From positions 1 to 16,696 of the forward strand of contig JAUHYY010000009.1 in the NCBI GenBank assembly GCA_030426295.1: a DNA stretch of 16,696 bases. Reading direction: 5' to 3'. Position 1 is the first letter of the stretch. Every line of letters starts with the position of its first letter. Origin of the DNA: a bacterium. GTDB lineage: Bacteria; Patescibacteriota; Gracilibacteria; UBA1369; GCA-2718715. A model generated the notes under the pieces. The model saw only the letters and a program-made list of their open reading frames with translations. It was not told where the DNA came from and did not search any database. The position numbers and the translations under genes are program-made. Positions 6,038 to 13,447 of this stretch are shown piece by piece.

Positions 6038-8665
6038 ATGATTCGTTGGTATCAAAAAAATATAGAAGAGATTTTCAAAGATCTGAAGACTTCTGAGAGA
6101 GGGCTTACTGATGCGAAAGTTAAGAGCGCAAAAGAAAAGTTTGGTTTAAATGAGATTAGTGAGGCTAATCCAATAAAGTGGTGGCATATTTTCTTTGCCC
6201 AATTTGCGAATATAATGGTTTTGATACTGATTTTTGGGGCAGTTATTAGCTTTATGCTTGATGAAAAAATTGATGCTTATGCAATTCTTGCCATTGTTGT
6301 TATAAATACGATTATTGGGTTTACTCAGGAGTTTAAGGCAGAGAAAGCTATTGATGCGCTCAAAGAATTAGCTGCACCCGATGCGATTGTTGTACGTGGT
6401 GGTGAGACTTTTCATATTGAGGCTAAAGATTTAGTTCCAGGTGACATAATTGTTCTTGAAGAAGGTATGTATGTGCCTGCAGATGCGAGGATTATTGAGT
6501 CTGCTGAGCTGAACTGCCTAGAATCTAGCTTAACTGGTGAGAGTACTCCTGTTCAGAAAACTGAAGATGTAATAAAAAAAGATGTAAGTGTAGGAGACAT
6601 GAATAATATGGTATTTATGGGTACTACAGTTGCCAAAGGTCATGGTACTGCCGTGGTAGTGAATACTGGAATGAAAACTTACTTTGGTTCTATTGCGAAT
6701 CTTGTACAGAATGAACGTAATGTTGAGACTCCCCTGCAAAAGAGGCTTGATCATTTAAGTAAAGTTTTGGCGGTTGTGATACTTGGGCTCATTGGAGTTT
6801 TATTTGGGATAAGTTTTTTCACAGGTCGTGATCTGCTTGAGATGTTTATTTTGAGTATTAGTTTGGCTGTGAGTGTTATTCCTGAAGGATTGCCTGCAGT
6901 CATCACTTTGACGCTGGCTATTGGTGTACAGAAAATGGCTAAAGATAATGCGATTATTAGAAAACTTGCTGCTGCTGAAACGCTGGGTAGCACAAACTAT
7001 ATTTGTACTGATAAGACAGGAACCCTGACTCAAAACCAAATGACAGTGCAGCGTATTTTTACGAATGGCGAAGATATTCAGGTTACTGGTATTGGGTATG
7101 AACCAAATGGTGAGATTAAAGGTGATTTACAGAATGAAGAACTTAGACTCCTTCTTGATATTGGGGCTTTATGTAATAATTCTCGGCTGTTACAGAATAA
7201 TGAGTGGGAGATTATTGGTGATCCAACTGAAGGATGTCTGCTTACTCTTGCTAAAAAAGCAGGGATTGATGTTCATAATTTGCACAAGGATTTCCAAAGA
7301 ACTTATGAAAATGTTTTTGATTCAGAAAGAAAACGAATGTCTACAGTTCATGAAAGAGAAGTTATGTATATGAAAGGTGCTGTAGATAGCGTTTTAGATG
7401 TTTGTAAATATATTCAGCTTGGTGGTGAAGTTATTAAACTTACAGATAAGATTCGTAAGGAATTGCTAGAGAAGAATGCAGAGTATGCATCTGAGGCTTA
7501 TCGTGTTTTGGGTTTTGCTTACAGAAAAGGGCTTGAGGCTGAGAATTATTCTGAAAAAGATATGATTTTTGTTGGTATGGTTGGGATGATTGACCCTCCT
7601 AGGCCAGAAGTTAAAGAGGCTATTAAAACATGTAAAGATGCTCATATTAGCGTAGTCATGATAACGGGTGATCATGCAATGACAGCTAAAGCGATTGGTA
7701 GTGCTATTGGTTTATATGAAGAAGGTGAAAAGATCTTAACTGGTAACGATCTTAATCAGATGAGTGAAGCTGAGCTTATAGATACAATTGATGATGTAAG
7801 TATTTTTGCCCGGGTTAATCCTGCACATAAAGTAAAGATTTTAAAAGCAATCCAATCTAAAAAGAATATTGTTGCTATGACTGGTGATGGAGTGAATGAT
7901 TCTCCTGCACTAAAAGCAGCAGATATTGGTATAGCTATGGGAATAACAGGAACTGATGTTGCACAGGAATCGAGTGATATGATTTTAACTGATGATAACT
8001 TTGCAACTATTGTTAAGACTATTGAAAGTGGTAGGCAAATTTATGCAAACATTAAGAAATTTATTGCTTATAGCTTGAGTGCTAATTTTGATGAGGTATT
8101 TCTTGTGACAATAGCTTTTTTAATGGGTATGCCTCTGCCTTTTGTTCCTTTACAGGTTCTTTGGATCAACCTAATGACTGATTCTTTGCCTGGTATTGCT
8201 CTTGGTATTGATAAGCCTTCTAAAGGAATAATGAAACTAAAGCCAAGACTACATAGTAGTGGAATAATTAAGGAGATTCTTGCCTTTAGCGTATTTGCTG
8301 GGGTTATTTCTGCAGTGGTTTCGATTGCGGTATATTTCATGTTCGTCAACAACTCATCAATTGAATACACACGAACAATCGTAATCACTACTATTGTGGT
8401 GTTTGAGCTTATGCTTGCCTTCTCTGTGCGTGATGAATACGGTAGCTCATTTAAAGACATGTTTAATAACTGGCTAATTTGGTTCGCTGTGATTTTGGCT
8501 TCAATACTACAACTTGCAGTTATTTATGTGCCTTGGTTCCAAAATATATTTGAGACAGTTGCAATTAAAGCAGAAGATTGGATTTATGTAATTGGAGCTC
8601 CACTTGTGGCAATTATTATTATCGAAGCTTGGAAACTTGCTAGAAAAAGGCCAGATCATGTTTAA
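6038..8665 (+). CDS. P2A-type cation-transporting ATPase, probably Ca2+ pump
   Basis: An 875-residue P-type ATPase that couples ATP hydrolysis to cation export across the cytoplasmic membrane. Residues 5-70 match the cation-ATPase N-terminal domain; the actuator has TGES (166-169); TM4 has PEGLP (282-286); the phosphorylated Asp is D325 in DKTGTLT (325-331); the hinge has TGDGVNDSP (615-623). Aligning by eye with SERCA, the calcium ligands are present: E283 (TM4), N683 and E686 (TM5), N711, T714 and D715 in WINLMTD (TM6) and E790 (TM8). This points to a two-site Ca2+ pump, not an H+ or Na+/K+ pump; Mn2+ cannot be excluded. Ten helices and the full catalytic core are present, at normal length. 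Start choice is unsure: ATG 6038 is conventional, while TTG 6029 has a GGTGG 7 nt upstream and would add three residues. Expression may come from a promoter in the 104-bp gap or from readthrough. Confidence 0.93.
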   Translation: MIRWYQKNIEEIFKDLKTSERGLTDAKVKSAKEKFGLNEISEANPIKWWHIFFAQFANIMVLILIFGAVISFMLDEKIDAYAILAIVVINTIIGFTQEFKAEKAIDALKELAAPDAIVVRGGETFHIEAKDLVPGDIIVLEEGMYVPADARIIESAELNCLESSLTGESTPVQKTEDVIKKDVSVGDMNNMVFMGTTVAKGHGTAVVVNTGMKTYFGSIANLVQNERNVETPLQKRLDHLSKVLAVVILGLIGVLFGISFFTGRDLLEMFILSISLAVSVIPEGLPAVITLTLAIGVQKMAKDNAIIRKLAAAETLGSTNYICTDKTGTLTQNQMTVQRIFTNGEDIQVTGIGYEPNGEIKGDLQNEELRLLLDIGALCNNSRLLQNNEWEIIGDPTEGCLLTLAKKAGIDVHNLHKDFQRTYENVFDSERKRMSTVHEREVMYMKGAVDSVLDVCKYIQLGGEVIKLTDKIRKELLEKNAEYASEAYRVLGFAYRKGLEAENYSEKDMIFVGMVGMIDPPRPEVKEAIKTCKDAHISVVMITGDHAMTAKAIGSAIGLYEEGEKILTGNDLNQMSEAELIDTIDDVSIFARVNPAHKVKILKAIQSKKNIVAMTGDGVNDSPALKAADIGIAMGITGTDVAQESSDMILTDDNFATIVKTIESGRQIYANIKKFIAYSLSANFDEVFLVTIAFLMGMPLPFVPLQVLWINLMTDSLPGIALGIDKPSKGIMKLKPRLHSSGIIKEILAFSVFAGVISAVVSIAVYFMFVNNSSIEYTRTIVITTIVVFELMLAFSVRDEYGSSFKDMFNNWLIWFAVILASILQLAVIYVPWFQNIFETVAIKAEDWIYVIGAPLVAIIIIEAWKLARKRPDHV

Positions 8666-8680
8666 TTTGAGCTGAATTCG

Positions 8681-8689
8681 TGGTATAAT
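8681..8689 (+). promoter_or_regulatory. Extended -10 promoter for pilT
   Basis: TGGTATAAT is a perfect extended -10 (TGn plus TATAAT). A weak -35-like TTTAAT lies 17 bp upstream (8661-8666), overlapping the ATPase stop codon. It ends 21 nt before the pilT ATG, predicting a leader of about 15 nt. Confidence 0.6.
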
Positions 8690-8710
8690 AAATAGATTAA
8701 TTATACCTAT

Positions 8711-9769
8711 ATGAAGCTCGAAAAAATCTTTCAGACAGCTGTTAAATACAGTGCTTCTGACATATATGTGACTGTTGGTATTAAGCCAACTCTGCGTATC
8801 TTTGGTGATCTAGTGCCGATTGAAGAGCATCCTATTCTTTCTAAGAAGATGGCTGAAGATTATATTTCTGAGCTGATGAATGATTGGCAGAAAGAACAAT
8901 TTGCTAAGACTTATGATATTGATTTCGGACTTGATGTTCCTGGCATTGGAAGATTTAGGGTAAATGTATTTATTCAGAATAAAGGTATTGGCGCTGTATT
9001 CAGATTGATTCCTGAGCAGACAAAAACTCTTGATGAGCTTAATATGCCGACTCAATTGAAGAAGATTGCTAATTTTAAGCAAGGAATTGTTCTTTTAACT
9101 GGTCCTACTGGTTCAGGTAAATCGACTACTCTTGCCGCAATTATTGATGAGATTAATACACAAAAAGATTACAACATTATTACGATTGAAGATCCGATTG
9201 AATTTATTCATAAAAATAAAAAATCTTTATTAAACCAAAGAGAGGTTGGAGTGCATACTCAGACTTTTAAATCTGCGCTGAGAGCTGCGTTACGTGAAAG
9301 TACTGATGTCATTCTAATTGGTGAAATGCGTGACTTAGAAACGATCTCACTGGCTCTGACGGCTGCTGAGACCGGCCATCTAGTATTGGCGACAATGCAT
9401 ACGAGTGGAGCTGCTAAATCGGTAGATAGAATCATTGATTCTTTCCCTCCTGAACAACAGAACCAAATTAGAGCTCAGCTTTCTGAAAGTTTACGCGCTG
9501 TTATTTGGCAGCAACTTTTAAAAAGGGCAGATGGTCAAGGCCGAGTGGCTGCTCTTGAAATAATGTTTGCAAATAATGCTGTAGCAAATCTAATACGTAA
9601 AGGTAAGACTTATCAAATTCCTTCGGTTATTGAAACCGGTGTTAAAGAAGGTATGCAAACAATGGAAACATCAGTAAAAAATCTTCAAGCTCAAGGGTTC
9701 ATAACTCAACAAGTAGCCATAGAGCAACTAGAAAGTTTAGCGATTTCTAATGAAGCTGATGATGAGTAA
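8711..9769 (+). CDS. pilT: Type IV pilus retraction ATPase PilT
   Basis: A 352-residue hexameric ATPase of the secretion/pilus family; PilT depolymerises the pilus at the membrane base and powers twitching, attachment or DNA uptake. The N-terminal PAS-like domain (1-100) begins with the PilT-like SASDIYVTVG (14-23). Walker A is GPTGSGKST (131-139, K137); the Asp box is ITIEDPIEF (157-165); Walker B is ILIGEMRD (201-208, E205); the His box is ATMHTS (227-232). The C-terminal EGMQTMETS (313-321) is typical of PilT rather than the assembly ATPase PilB, and the length fits (PilB is much longer). PilU is the main alternative. No other pilus gene is in the window. The gene has its own promoter and no Shine-Dalgarno. 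Its TAA stop directly abuts the stop of the convergent regulator gene, with no room for a terminator between them. Confidence 0.9.
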   Translation: MKLEKIFQTAVKYSASDIYVTVGIKPTLRIFGDLVPIEEHPILSKKMAEDYISELMNDWQKEQFAKTYDIDFGLDVPGIGRFRVNVFIQNKGIGAVFRLIPEQTKTLDELNMPTQLKKIANFKQGIVLLTGPTGSGKSTTLAAIIDEINTQKDYNIITIEDPIEFIHKNKKSLLNQREVGVHTQTFKSALRAALRESTDVILIGEMRDLETISLALTAAETGHLVLATMHTSGAAKSVDRIIDSFPPEQQNQIRAQLSESLRAVIWQQLLKRADGQGRVAALEIMFANNAVANLIRKGKTYQIPSVIETGVKEGMQTMETSVKNLQAQGFITQQVAIEQLESLAISNEADDE

Positions 9770-10831
9770 TTAGATTACTTCATAGTTTCCATCTTTAAGT
9801 CTTCTGAATTTGTTCTTTTTTGAGTTTAGGTTTATTTGAACTGTGATTGGTTTTACCTTTCTTCTTTGCAAAACTTGTCTTGTAACTTCTTCTAAGCTCA
9901 TTGGTCCTTTCTTTTCTAGAATGCTTGATAATACTTCTGAAACTGTTCCTTCTTTGTATCCCCATGTCTTCAGGGCATATATACCTCTACCGATAAGTAC
10001 AAATATTGGGTTGTTGATTAATTCATTGTGTACGGCCTGAACGCTAACTGGCTTTTTATCAAACTTTCGCTTCTTGATCATTTCTCCAATTTCTCTGAAG
10101 TGCATTGGTTCTTCGATCTCATTTAGTACGTATAGGATCTTATCGAACAATGTCTTTGGATTAACGTGTCTCCACTCTGTTAGACTAACCCCATCTTCAT
10201 TTATAGTTACTCTTCTATCTAAGACTAGGCATGCACGGATTGTTGCCTTCTTTATATTTATATCTGTTTCTCTAAATTCTTTTTGAATAGCAGAAAATAC
10301 TTCTTCTTCTTTAAGAACTCTTGAAGATTTCTTAAGTAATTTTATCGCTTTGTTTGTGATTTCTTTTACAACTGAGAAGCTAATACTTTTGTATCTGAAA
10401 TGAGAAATGTAGTCTACTTTGTTGTGCTCCCAAAGAATGCTTTCTTTCATAATGCAAGCAAGCTTAAGGGCTGGCAGTTGCCCTTTGAGTTCTGGGTATT
10501 TGTATATCAGACTTCTATTTAGTGAGATTTCCGAGATGATTCCTCCGTTACTGTCGAGCAATTCGTCTAACCAGCTATGCAGTTCAACAAGCTTAGTTTT
10601 AGTTGCACTTCGTGACAATTTTTTAAGTGCGTAATTTTCTATCTGTCGCACTCTTTCTCTTGTTACACCAAGCTCTTCGCCTATAGCCGCTAAAGTGTGT
10701 CTTTCTTCACCATGAATTCCATATCTCTTGATAATTACTTTTTGTTCTTTTTCTGTAAGAATCCCAAGTAAGATGCCTGTCAATTTTACCGGACAATCAC
10801 TTTGCGTAAGATCTGTTGGATTTGTATTCAT
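9770..10831 (-). CDS. Sigma-70 region 4 protein fused to an array of winged-helix (HARE-HTH-like) domains
   Basis: A 353-residue probable transcription factor. Residues 24-72 are a clear sigma-70 region 4 (-35-binding helix-turn-helix): ILTEKEQKVIIKRYGIHGEE, then TLAAIGEELGVTRERVRQIE (47-66). Sigma region 2, needed to bind core polymerase and melt the -10, is absent, so it is not an ordinary sigma factor. Three similar stretches follow: about 168-220 (RVLKEEEVFSAI to VSLTEW), 228-290 (EPMHFREIGEMI to GRGIYALKTW) and 297-353 (GPMSLEEVTRQV to DGNYEVI). Each has the pattern of a winged helix ending in a G-x-Y-type wing. The middle one resembles the HARE-HTH domain of the RNA polymerase delta subunit. 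A role as polymerase-associated or DNA-bridging regulator is inferred. ATG 10831 lies 25 nt after a predicted transcription start. Its TAA is adjacent to the pilT TAA on the other strand. Confidence 0.8.
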   Translation of the reverse strand: MNTNPTDLTQSDCPVKLTGILLGILTEKEQKVIIKRYGIHGEERHTLAAIGEELGVTRERVRQIENYALKKLSRSATKTKLVELHSWLDELLDSNGGIISEISLNRSLIYKYPELKGQLPALKLACIMKESILWEHNKVDYISHFRYKSISFSVVKEITNKAIKLLKKSSRVLKEEEVFSAIQKEFRETDINIKKATIRACLVLDRRVTINEDGVSLTEWRHVNPKTLFDKILYVLNEIEEPMHFREIGEMIKKRKFDKKPVSVQAVHNELINNPIFVLIGRGIYALKTWGYKEGTVSEVLSSILEKKGPMSLEEVTRQVLQRRKVKPITVQINLNSKKNKFRRLKDGNYEVI

Positions 10832-10846
10832 GTTTTTTGTTTATTT

Positions 10847-10864
10847 GTTCTAACGGTATAGAAC
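10847..10864. promoter_or_regulatory. Inverted repeat at the regulator's transcription start (possible operator)
   Basis: A perfect 6-bp inverted repeat, GTTCTA (10847-10852) and TAGAAC (10859-10864), with a 6-bp centre. It spans the predicted transcription start and touches the -10 (10863-10868) of the sigma4/winged-helix gene. It could be an operator, for example for autoregulation, or a 5' leader hairpin. Only one copy was found by eye. Confidence 0.35.
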
Positions 10865-10892
10865 TATAGCTGAGCTATTAAATATTCTGCAA
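10863..10892 (-). promoter_or_regulatory. Promoter of the sigma4/winged-helix gene
   Basis: On the minus strand: TTGCAG (10892-10887), an 18-bp spacer and TATAGT (10868-10863). Transcription would start near 10856, about 25 nt before ATG 10831. The -35 lies at one end of a larger imperfect inverted repeat (CTGCA 10887-10891 with TGCAG 10914-10918). Confidence 0.5.
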
Positions 10893-10951
10893 GAGCTTGC
10901 GCCTTTGGCAACCTGCAGTCACTTTTCGTTATGAACAAGCCAAAACTGAAG

Positions 10952-10976
10952 AGTGTTGATAATATTTAACAACACT
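10952..10976. other. Hairpin downstream of murA
   Basis: AGTGTTG (10952-10958) and CAACACT (10970-10976) form a perfect 7-bp stem. The inner part can extend with TAA/TTA pairing after an A-A mismatch. It lies about 45 bp past the murA stop and could act as an mRNA 3'-end structure on the minus strand. No T-run follows directly on either strand, so it is not a classic terminator. The gap 10865-11019 contains no open reading frame I would support. Confidence 0.35.
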
Positions 10977-10991
10977 AAATTCATATTCTCT

Positions 10992-11015
10992 TTAAAGAAT
11001 CTTTAAGTTTTTTTT
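10992..11015 (+). terminator. Weak terminator-like hairpin with T8 tract (plus strand)
   Basis: TTAAAG, loop AAT, CTTTAA, then G and eight T residues. This has the shape of an intrinsic terminator for plus-strand transcription, but the stem is almost all A-T. No plus-strand gene lies directly upstream, so it could end antisense transcription toward murA, end a short unannotated RNA, or be chance in AT-rich DNA. Confidence 0.25.
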
Positions 11016-11019
11016 AAAT

Positions 11020-12285
11020 TTAGCTCTCAATTTCTACTCTTTCTATGCTTGCACCAAGATCTCTAAGTTTCTCATCGAAACGTTCGTATCCTCTATCAAT
11101 ATACTGAACATTCGTAATAAGAGTTTCACCGTCGGCACATAGTCCAGCTAGTACTGTTGCAGCTCCTGCTCTAATATCACAACTAGCTACAGGTACACCC
11201 CTTAAGCTTTTCTTGCCTATTACCAGTGCTTGGTGTGGGTTAATAAGCTCAATTGATGCTCCCATTTTTTCGAGCTCAAATAAGAAGTTGAACCTGCCAT
11301 CAAACAGTGTTTCGAATATCTTACTTACACCTTCGGCCTGAGTTAATAGTACAGTAAATGGAGCTAATAAATCTGTAGGGAAGCCCGGATGTACTGCAGT
11401 CTTTAAATGACTTATTGATTTGTATTCTCCGCCACGTAGGACTTTAACTGAATTTTTCTTAAGCTCGTATTTAACCCCTACTTCTTCGAGTTTCTCAAAG
11501 AATAAATCTAGATCTTCTGGGTTAAAGTTCTTAATTTCAAGTTCTGAATCTGTTACTGCTGCAGCAAGAATGAAAGTTCCTGCTTCAAGATAATCAGCTA
11601 CAACTGAGTATTCTACTCCTTTAAGTTTCTTTACACCTTTAATCTTTAGCGTATGTGTTCCTATTCCTTCGATCTTTGCTCCCATTGCTACCAAGAACTT
11701 ACAAAGGTCTGCTACATGTGGTTCGGCTGCTGCGATTCTGATTTCTGATTTACCTTCGGCTAAGCAAGCAGCCATGATTATGTTTTCAGTAGCAGTTACT
11801 GAGAACTCAGATAGAATCACAGTGTTTCCTGTTAATTGCTTTGCCTTCATGTGGATTTTTGTCGAATTCTCGAGAGTTTTTGCTCCTAGCTTTTCGAGAC
11901 CAAGAACATGTGTATCTACTGGTCTTTTACCAAGAACGCATCCACCTGGGTACGCCATCTTTGCTTGGCCAAATCTTGCAAGTAATGGACCAGCAAGCAA
12001 TATTGATGCACGCATGTGACAAACAAGTTCATGAGGTAACTCTTTCGCCTTCATTTTAGATGGATCTATCTTCATCGTATTATTTTCGAATTCAGTCTCA
12101 ACACCTAGATGATTGAGGATGTCCATTATCTTATATATGTCTTCAATGGCAGGGATGTTATGTAGAGTCGTTTCTTGTTCTGTAAGTAAAGCAGCTGCGA
12201 TTATTGGCAGTGCTGCATTTTTTGATCCGCCAATTTTAACTGATCCAGAAAGTTGTTTTCTTCCTTGAATTAAAAAGTTTTTCAT
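11020..12285 (-). CDS. murA: UDP-N-acetylglucosamine 1-carboxyvinyltransferase MurA
   Basis: Transfers enolpyruvate from PEP to UDP-GlcNAc, the first committed step of peptidoglycan synthesis, in the cytoplasm. The 421-residue length is typical. Residues matching known active-site positions are present: K22 and N23 in SKNAALP; C116 in YPGGCVLGKRPVD (the Cys that fosfomycin alkylates in sensitive enzymes); D305 in HPGFPTD; R372 in DIRAGAA. The C-terminal YIDRGYERFDEKLRDLGA (about 395-413) is diagnostic. With Cys at 116, not Asp, the enzyme is predicted to be fosfomycin-sensitive. The gene starts at ATG 12285, only 12 nt after the stop of the upstream glycosyltransferase gene, so the two probably form an operon. 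No Shine-Dalgarno is seen. Its presence implies that the cell makes its own peptidoglycan precursors. Confidence 0.96.
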   Translation of the reverse strand: MKNFLIQGRKQLSGSVKIGGSKNAALPIIAAALLTEQETTLHNIPAIEDIYKIMDILNHLGVETEFENNTMKIDPSKMKAKELPHELVCHMRASILLAGPLLARFGQAKMAYPGGCVLGKRPVDTHVLGLEKLGAKTLENSTKIHMKAKQLTGNTVILSEFSVTATENIIMAACLAEGKSEIRIAAAEPHVADLCKFLVAMGAKIEGIGTHTLKIKGVKKLKGVEYSVVADYLEAGTFILAAAVTDSELEIKNFNPEDLDLFFEKLEEVGVKYELKKNSVKVLRGGEYKSISHLKTAVHPGFPTDLLAPFTVLLTQAEGVSKIFETLFDGRFNFLFELEKMGASIELINPHQALVIGKKSLRGVPVASCDIRAGAATVLAGLCADGETLITNVQYIDRGYERFDEKLRDLGASIERVEIES

Positions 12286-12297
12286 TTTGTTTGATTG

Positions 12298-13335
12298 TTA
12301 ATTATGACCAAGCCTCAGAATCTTTCTCATACGCTTAGCAGTTACGCGTTTATTTTTCATTATCACTCGGCGCTTCTTATACATTTTAGGGATCTTGATA
12401 ATAAATTCAAATAAAGACTTTATCAAAAACTGCTCTCTGATCAGCATAAATCCGATTAGGGCAGCTTCTTTAAGTAGGATAGGGAAAATATTTGCTAATG
12501 CGTTACTTGGGATTTCATTTTTAAATTGAATGAAATGTTGATTTCTGAACGAGTGACTCTTTTGGAACTTTGAGAGTTTTTTTCTTTCTTTTGCTACTTC
12601 TTTGTAACTGTCTCTCTTATAGATTCCTGTACCGCGGGCGTGATAGGCTCTGGCCTGAGGTAAATACCAATTTCTCCAACCGTACAGATTGAGTCTCCAG
12701 CTTACGTCTACATCTTCTTTGTACATAAAGAAATCTTGATCGAACACTTCACCAAAGACTTTAATATCACCTAATGCAGCCACTCTATACATTGGTGCTG
12801 CTCCTGTAATACCGAATACTTGTTCTTCTTTATCGAATTGACCTTCGTCTTTTTGGGCTTGGCCTCTATCTACAACTCGTCTGTCTTTGTACATCAGAAG
12901 ACCTGCTGAATCTATTACATCTGTTTTTTCTTTCTTATTGAATTTATATTGGTTTAGTTTTCCGATAATTGCTCCGATTCGGTAATCGTCTTCCATTTTT
13001 TGAACAACCTTTTGCACATAATCCTGTTCAAAAACAATGTCTGGATTCATTACAAGTAGGTAATCCCAGTTTCTTTCTTCTGCTAGATTCACAGCAATTT
13101 CTGCACCTCCTGCATAACCTCCGTTATGACCAGTTTGATGTATCAATACATCTGGGAAATGTCTTTCAACTAAAGCTACAGATTCATCTGTTGAATCATT
13201 ATCTAGAAAAACTACTTCTGCATTTTTATAATCAACTTTTAAGAGTTCCTCGAGGCAATGTCTTACAAATGTTTCTCCGTTGTAATTAATTATTACTATA
13301 CCTACTAAAGGTAATTCGTTTTTAACTACTGTCAT
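12298..13335 (-). CDS. Family 2 glycosyltransferase (rhamnosyltransferase WbbL-like)
   Basis: A 345-residue GT-A-fold glycosyltransferase that moves a sugar from a nucleotide donor onto an envelope glycan or lipid-linked acceptor; the sugars cannot be named from sequence. Residues 10-240 form the GT2 domain: VGIVIINYNG (11-20), VVFLDNDSTDES (41-52), a nucleotide-binding region with NGGYAGG (71-77), the DxD-like MNPD (96-99) and the acceptor/catalytic segment YKEDVDVSWRL (205-215), typical of the WbbL/rhamnosyltransferase group. Residues 280-318 form a hydrophobic or amphipathic stretch and residues 319-340 are very basic (KKRRVIMKNKR), suggesting peripheral membrane attachment. It is the first gene of a minus-strand pair with murA, which points to an envelope role. 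The start ATG 13335 follows an extended -10 promoter by about 26 nt. Confidence 0.87.
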   Translation of the reverse strand: MTVVKNELPLVGIVIINYNGETFVRHCLEELLKVDYKNAEVVFLDNDSTDESVALVERHFPDVLIHQTGHNGGYAGGAEIAVNLAEERNWDYLLVMNPDIVFEQDYVQKVVQKMEDDYRIGAIIGKLNQYKFNKKEKTDVIDSAGLLMYKDRRVVDRGQAQKDEGQFDKEEQVFGITGAAPMYRVAALGDIKVFGEVFDQDFFMYKEDVDVSWRLNLYGWRNWYLPQARAYHARGTGIYKRDSYKEVAKERKKLSKFQKSHSFRNQHFIQFKNEIPSNALANIFPILLKEAALIGFMLIREQFLIKSLFEFIIKIPKMYKKRRVIMKNKRVTAKRMRKILRLGHN

Positions 13336-13361
13336 TAATTTCTATTATTTACTTGGCCAAG

Positions 13362-13370
13362 ATTCTAGCA
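13362..13370 (-). promoter_or_regulatory. Extended -10 promoter of the glycosyltransferase-murA operon
   Basis: On the minus strand TGCTAGAAT gives TGn plus TAGAAT, ending 26 nt before ATG 13335. No good -35 is seen. The predicted leader is about 20 nt. Confidence 0.45.
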
Positions 13371-13396
13371 TAGATAGATATTTATACTAGCCCCTA

Positions 13397-13425
13397 TTGC
13401 TAATTATGGCTTATTGCTCTAATAT
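13397..13425 (+). promoter_or_regulatory. metK promoter
   Basis: TTGCTA (13397-13402), a 17-bp spacer and TAATAT (13420-13425), ending 22 nt before ATG 13448; predicted leader about 16 nt. There is no room for a SAM riboswitch in so short a leader, so metK here is probably not riboswitch-controlled. Confidence 0.5.
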
Positions 13426-13447
13426 CTAGTTCAATTAACATTATATT

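Noticed and set aside
13426..13447. SAM riboswitch before metK
   Set aside because: The predicted leader is about 16 nt and no aptamer-like pairing is present.
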